From assembly GCA_019347945.1 (NCBI GenBank), contig JAHWKK010000013.1:1-64000 (forward strand): a stretch of 64,000 bases of DNA, given 5' to 3'. Shown in pieces: positions 61,329 through 64,000 of this stretch (the first letter of the stretch is position 1; each line of letters starts with the position of its first letter). Under the pieces are notes generated by a model, which saw only the letters and a program-made list of their open reading frames with translations, was not told the origin of the DNA and made no database searches. The translations under genes and the position numbers were made by a program. This DNA comes from Acidobacteriota bacterium. GTDB lineage: Bacteria; Acidobacteriota; Thermoanaerobaculia; Gp7-AA8; JAHWKK01.

Positions 61329-61628
61329 TTACGATCGGGAACGAATGGCGCGGATCAGCGCGCTCTTGTTCATTCGAGAACGGCCCCTGATCGACAGCTC
61401 GCGGGTGCGGTTCCGGAGCTCGGCGACCGTTCTCGTTTCCAACGGCGAATTCGGGTTCCCGGTTCCACTCGTCGTCACCTTCTCGGTGCGTCCTTCCTCA
61501 CGCCGCTGTTTGTTGACGGTACGAGCCGCGATTTCCTTTGCTTTCTCCGGCTTTCTCCCTCGTTCCCGCTCGCTCTGCCGGATGTGCTCGTACTGTCTTT
61601 CATCTTTCGGGGTCCAGGCTTTCGGCAT
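61329..61628 (-). CDS. Small basic protein, Rho_N/'plasmid stabilization'-like
   Basis: A 99-residue basic protein. The first part (PKAWTPKDERQYEHIRQSERERGRKPEKAKEIAARTVNKQRREEGRTE) matches small chromosomal proteins often annotated as plasmid stabilization proteins. The end (TVAELRNRTRELSIRGRSRMNKSALIRAIRS) matches a Rho N-terminal-like SAP/HeH fold for nucleic acid. The start ATG at 61628 is preferred. It lies 21 bases before the permease gene. Function unknown; no toxin partner is nearby. Confidence 0.7.
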   Translation of the reverse strand: MPKAWTPKDERQYEHIRQSERERGRKPEKAKEIAARTVNKQRREEGRTEKVTTSGTGNPNSPLETRTVAELRNRTRELSIRGRSRMNKSALIRAIRSRS

Positions 61629-61659
61629 CACTCGTTCCCGTTCGGGACAGGATCTACGT

Positions 61660-62328
61660 TCATGGATTGTACTTTCTCGTCGGAACGCCGAGGCGCTGGC
61701 TGACGCTGATCTCGGCGAGTTGGCGGATCATCTTCCTGCCGCCCTCATCGGAACGCTGGAACACGGCGCAGAGCATGTCGATCTCTTCATCCGACTCTCC
61801 CCGAGATATGGTGAAGCCAAGAACCGGCTGTTCCGCGTCCCTGGTCTCTACCTTGAGCCAGGTGTTGTCGGGCTGGAGGGTGCACCGCACATACCCCTGG
61901 CTCGCTGCTCCGGTCTGATAGGCGACGGCATTTACGGCGGGAACCCCCTGGGCATTGGACATCTGTTCGTCGAGTGCACGTTCGACCTGCTGGCCGATCA
62001 GTTTCCGCATCGCCGTGAGCGAATCGTCTTCGATGTGCGACAACTCGATCTCGGAGGCGAAGAGCTCGCGGGCTTTTTCCCGGGCCTTCGTACTCCGGAG
62101 AACGCGCCCAGTCATCTGAACGACCTCACCGTTCCATTCGAAAACCACCGTTGCGGGATTTGTCGTCAACTCCGATTCGTGAACGGCCGTCAAGTGGGTG
62201 AGGGAAACTCGTGTGATGTAGACGAGGGTCGATCCGACATGTCCGGGGATCGGGTGATGCAGATGAACACTGAGAAACTGTCTCTGATTCGTCGGCCCGG
62301 TCACGGCGGACATTCTACTGTCACGCAT
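61660..62328 (-). CDS. Hypothetical protein, possibly PilZ-like
   Basis: A 222-residue protein without signal peptide or membrane helices. The segment ITRVSLTHLTAVHESELTTNPATVVFEWNGEVVQMTGRVLRSTKA (about 36-80) has the layout of a PilZ beta-barrel, but an RxxxR motif is not clear. The C-terminal half (GYVRCTLQPDNTWLKVETRDAEQPVLGFTISRGESDEEIDMLC) looks like a repeat of a beta-rich fold. It heads a three-gene set with the small basic protein and the permease (28-base gap). Start could also be internal (about 62313). Confidence 0.6.
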   Translation of the reverse strand: MRDSRMSAVTGPTNQRQFLSVHLHHPIPGHVGSTLVYITRVSLTHLTAVHESELTTNPATVVFEWNGEVVQMTGRVLRSTKAREKARELFASEIELSHIEDDSLTAMRKLIGQQVERALDEQMSNAQGVPAVNAVAYQTGAASQGYVRCTLQPDNTWLKVETRDAEQPVLGFTISRGESDEEIDMLCAVFQRSDEGGRKMIRQLAEISVSQRLGVPTRKYNP

Positions 62329-62469
62329 GCGTCAAAATCGAGCCGTCCCCTCTCGAAAAGAGTCGCCGAGGTTGTTCAAAAAGCGAAATGATTTCGAGGC
62401 GAGAGCCGTTGAGAGGTTCAAATTAATAACTGATTTTGGTATCCTTTTTCAGGCAGGGGGGTCCGAGGA

Positions 62470-63234
62470 ATGCAGGTGGGTTTTTCAGAGACGTGGAATG
62501 GCGCCAGACTCTGGCTATTGATGCTTGTAGTGGTGATAGCAGTTTCGGTGCCGGTCGAGGCGGCTTCCCTCAAGGGGTCGCGGTCCTCGCTGAAAAAGCA
62601 GAACCAGGTCGCTCGGCAGCACAACTATTCCTATCTCCGGAACGACTCCCAGGTGCGGACCTTCGTCAGGAGCGGTTACATCGTTCCGATTCGGGGCAAC
62701 AGCGATTTCGAGCTCGTCGGCGTCAGCTCCCCCTATGCGCGCCCGGAGCTCGAGCTCTTCCTGAACAGACTCGCGTCGCAATATCGGGACCGATGCGGCG
62801 AGAAGCTGGTCGTGACCAGCCTCACGCGGCCGAAGAGCCGGCAGCCCCGAAACGCTTCTCCGCTGTCGGTGCATCCGACTGGTATGGCTCTCGACCTGCG
62901 GGTGCCTCGGTCATCGGCCTGCCGGAGGTGGCTCGAGGACACGTTGCTGTCGCTGGAGCGATCCGGCGTTCTGGACGCGACCCGTGAGCGAAGGCCGCCG
63001 CACTACCATGTCGCTGTCTATCCGCGGCAGTACGTCTCCTATGTTGCGAAGCTGACCGGTTCGAAGCCCGAAATCAGCCGGCCTGCGGCGACCCTGAAAA
63101 AGTACAAAGTTCAGAAGGGGGACAGCCTCTGGCTGATCGCGAGAAAGCACGGTACCTCGGTCGCCTCGATCAAGAAGGTCAACGATCTCGGATCGAACCT
63201 GATCAAGCCCGGCGATTCTCTCCGGATTCCCTGA
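62470..63234 (+). CDS. Exported M15-like peptidase with LysM domain
   Basis: A 254-residue protein: a signal peptide (ARLWLLMLVVVIAVSVPVEA), a middle domain with the M15/VanY-type zinc motifs SVHPTGMALDLRV (S-x-H-x2-G-x-A-x-D) and HYHV (HxH), and a C-terminal LysM (YKVQKGDSLWLIARKHGTSVASIKKVNDLGSNLIKPGDSLRIP). It is likely to trim peptidoglycan peptides in the periplasm; it also resembles the DUF5715 family. The ATG at 62470 has GAGGA just before it. Its end overlaps the convergent deiminase gene by 32 bases. Confidence 0.82.
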   Translation: MQVGFSETWNGARLWLLMLVVVIAVSVPVEAASLKGSRSSLKKQNQVARQHNYSYLRNDSQVRTFVRSGYIVPIRGNSDFELVGVSSPYARPELELFLNRLASQYRDRCGEKLVVTSLTRPKSRQPRNASPLSVHPTGMALDLRVPRSSACRRWLEDTLLSLERSGVLDATRERRPPHYHVAVYPRQYVSYVAKLTGSKPEISRPAATLKKYKVQKGDSLWLIARKHGTSVASIKKVNDLGSNLIKPGDSLRIP

Positions 63235-64000
63235 ACCGGCCTCCGATGATCGTTCCGGCGACGACCGAGTTGTCGGAGCCGCTGATGATCGAATCGAGCA
63301 GGCTTTCGCGGGTCCACCCCGCGAGCGAGGGCGCGGTCAGATCGATCACCGCATAGTCGGCGGGGTGACGAAGCGTTCCGCGAAGACTCGCGGCGCCTCC
63401 CTCGGTCGCGATTCGGAGCAGCTCGATCCCCATCATTCCCTTGCCGTCGACGAACGCCCCGCGCTTTTCGTGAACGAGCCGCTGTACGTACTCGAGCCAT
63501 CGCATCTCTTCGACGAAACTGATCCGCGCATTCGAATCGGTCCCGAGCGAGAGCTGTGACCGGATCTCGGGCGCGAGCGGTTGCACGCCATCACCCAGAT
63601 TCCCCTCCGTCAGCGGCGTGATGCATACGCGGCCGCCTCGCGAGGCGAGCTCCTCGAGCTCCGCCGGGGCAGTGTGAGTCGCGTGAACGGCCGTGAATCG
63701 CGAATCCGGCCCGAGCTCATCGAGGACGAGACGCATCGGGGTGGCGCCGTGAGCCGCCTGGCACTCCTCGATCTCCTGCCTCTGCTCTTCGAGGTGCATG
63801 TGAAAGGGGAGGTTCCGCTCCGCCGCCGCTTCCCACAAATGCTTCGCGCTCGCGAGCGAAACGGCTCGCAGGCTGTGGGCGGCGATTCCGAACGAGACCA
63901 GCTCGTTCGTGGTGCGCGCTCTCAGCCGGTCGAGAGTTTCGATGAATTCGGAGACCGACTCGCTTGCGAACCGAGCCTGCGCGGGCTCCAGCGGGGAGTC
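63203..64000 (-). CDS. hutF: Formimidoylglutamate deiminase (HutF-like), partial
   Basis: The 3' part of an amidohydrolase gene running off the right edge; about 265 residues are present. Metal and substrate motifs fit HutF or related N-formimino-L-glutamate deiminases: HMHLEEQRQEIEEC, FTAVHATHT, ITPLTEGNLGDGVQP, and SLGTDSNARISFVEEMRWLEYVQRL. HutF converts formimidoylglutamate to formylglutamate in histidine use. The N-terminal metal-binding HxH lies outside the window, so the gene cannot be judged complete. The end overlaps the LysM peptidase by 32 bases. Confidence 0.82.
   Translation of the reverse strand, partial: DSPLEPAQARFASESVSEFIETLDRLRARTTNELVSFGIAAHSLRAVSLASAKHLWEAAAERNLPFHMHLEEQRQEIEECQAAHGATPMRLVLDELGPDSRFTAVHATHTAPAELEELASRGGRVCITPLTEGNLGDGVQPLAPEIRSQLSLGTDSNARISFVEEMRWLEYVQRLVHEKRGAFVDGKGMMGIELLRIATEGGAASLRGTLRHPADYAVIDLTAPSLAGWTRESLLDSIISGSDNSVVAGTIIGGRFRESGENRRA

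Noticed and set aside
61329-61628. Toxin-antitoxin or plasmid maintenance module
   Set aside because: The match is to proteins called plasmid stabilization by name only; no toxin partner or plasmid genes are nearby.
1-64000. Prophage, insertion sequence or integrated element
   Set aside because: No integrase, transposase or phage structural gene, and no attachment-site pair flanking either tRNA was seen.

Overview
The window is a high-GC, gene-dense bacterial chromosome segment. Gene content suggests a Gram-negative, Acidobacteriota-like bacterium: a TonB/ExbBD system and TonB-dependent receptor, a type IV pilus with an outer-membrane secretin, an MglA-type GTPase, haem A biosynthesis, and a tRNA for selenocysteine. 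The phylum is an inference from gene style and repeats, not from a marker-gene comparison. I see no prophage, insertion sequence or CRISPR array.

Layout. 0.3-4.1 kb: ftsY, a thioredoxin-like [2Fe-2S] ferredoxin, and ctaA-ctaB-sco1 (haem A/O synthesis and copper delivery to cytochrome oxidase), overlapping by 1-4 bases. 4.1-4.9 kb: an array of short GC-rich palindromes with a ~200-bp duplication. 4.9-9.2 kb (minus strand): cstA, an RlmI-like rRNA methyltransferase, a thioesterase and an EcsC-like protein with a histone-H1-like tail. 9.6-12.5 kb: an MglA-like GTPase with an acidic extension, a lipoprotein and threonine synthase. 13.1-13.75 kb: a second palindrome array, then a TonB-dependent receptor, a small membrane peptide, a secreted Cache protein and a convergent M16 protease.

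18.7-37.2 kb (minus strand) is dominated by type IV pilus genes in three transcription blocks: pilD plus a PilS-like sensor kinase; four structural prepilins (FimT/PilV/PilW/PilX-like, the PilW one 950 residues with fibronectin-III-like modules) behind a near-consensus sigma-54 promoter and ending at a strong terminator; and the assembly machine pilC-pilB-pilM-pilN-pilO-pilP-pilQ followed by three pseudopilins. PilP carries a thrombospondin-3-type calcium motif, the secretin ends in a cohesin-like domain, and the PilX-like protein has an EF-hand-like Asp motif. Together these suggest, as inference, a calcium-dependent variant of the pilus. No pilT and no cognate response regulator lie in the window.

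37.3-45.4 kb: tRNA-Ala(GGC), tonB-exbB-exbD-exbD, tRNA-Sec, a flavodoxin-like reductase, an L,D-transpeptidase, and a nucleoside salvage pair (punA, probably leaderless, and nupC) followed by rluD. 45.5-46.5 kb: an unknown exported protein. 46.7-56.8 kb: the translation/RNA operon rimP-nusA-infB-ylxP-nrnA-truB-rpsO-pnp, lacking rbfA and ribF at their usual places, with low-complexity tails on NusA, IF-2 and PNPase. 56.9-64 kb: a GGDEF-EAL protein, an SLC13-type permease with four RCK_C domains, two small genes upstream of it, a LysM/M15-like peptidase, and a partial formimidoylglutamate deiminase running off the right edge.

Two kinds of dispersed non-coding repeats stand out: the palindrome arrays at 4.1 and 13.1 kb, and a composite element (tandem GGGATCA-type repeat plus a ~104-bp block) present at 1-275 in one orientation and at 18379-18574 in the other.
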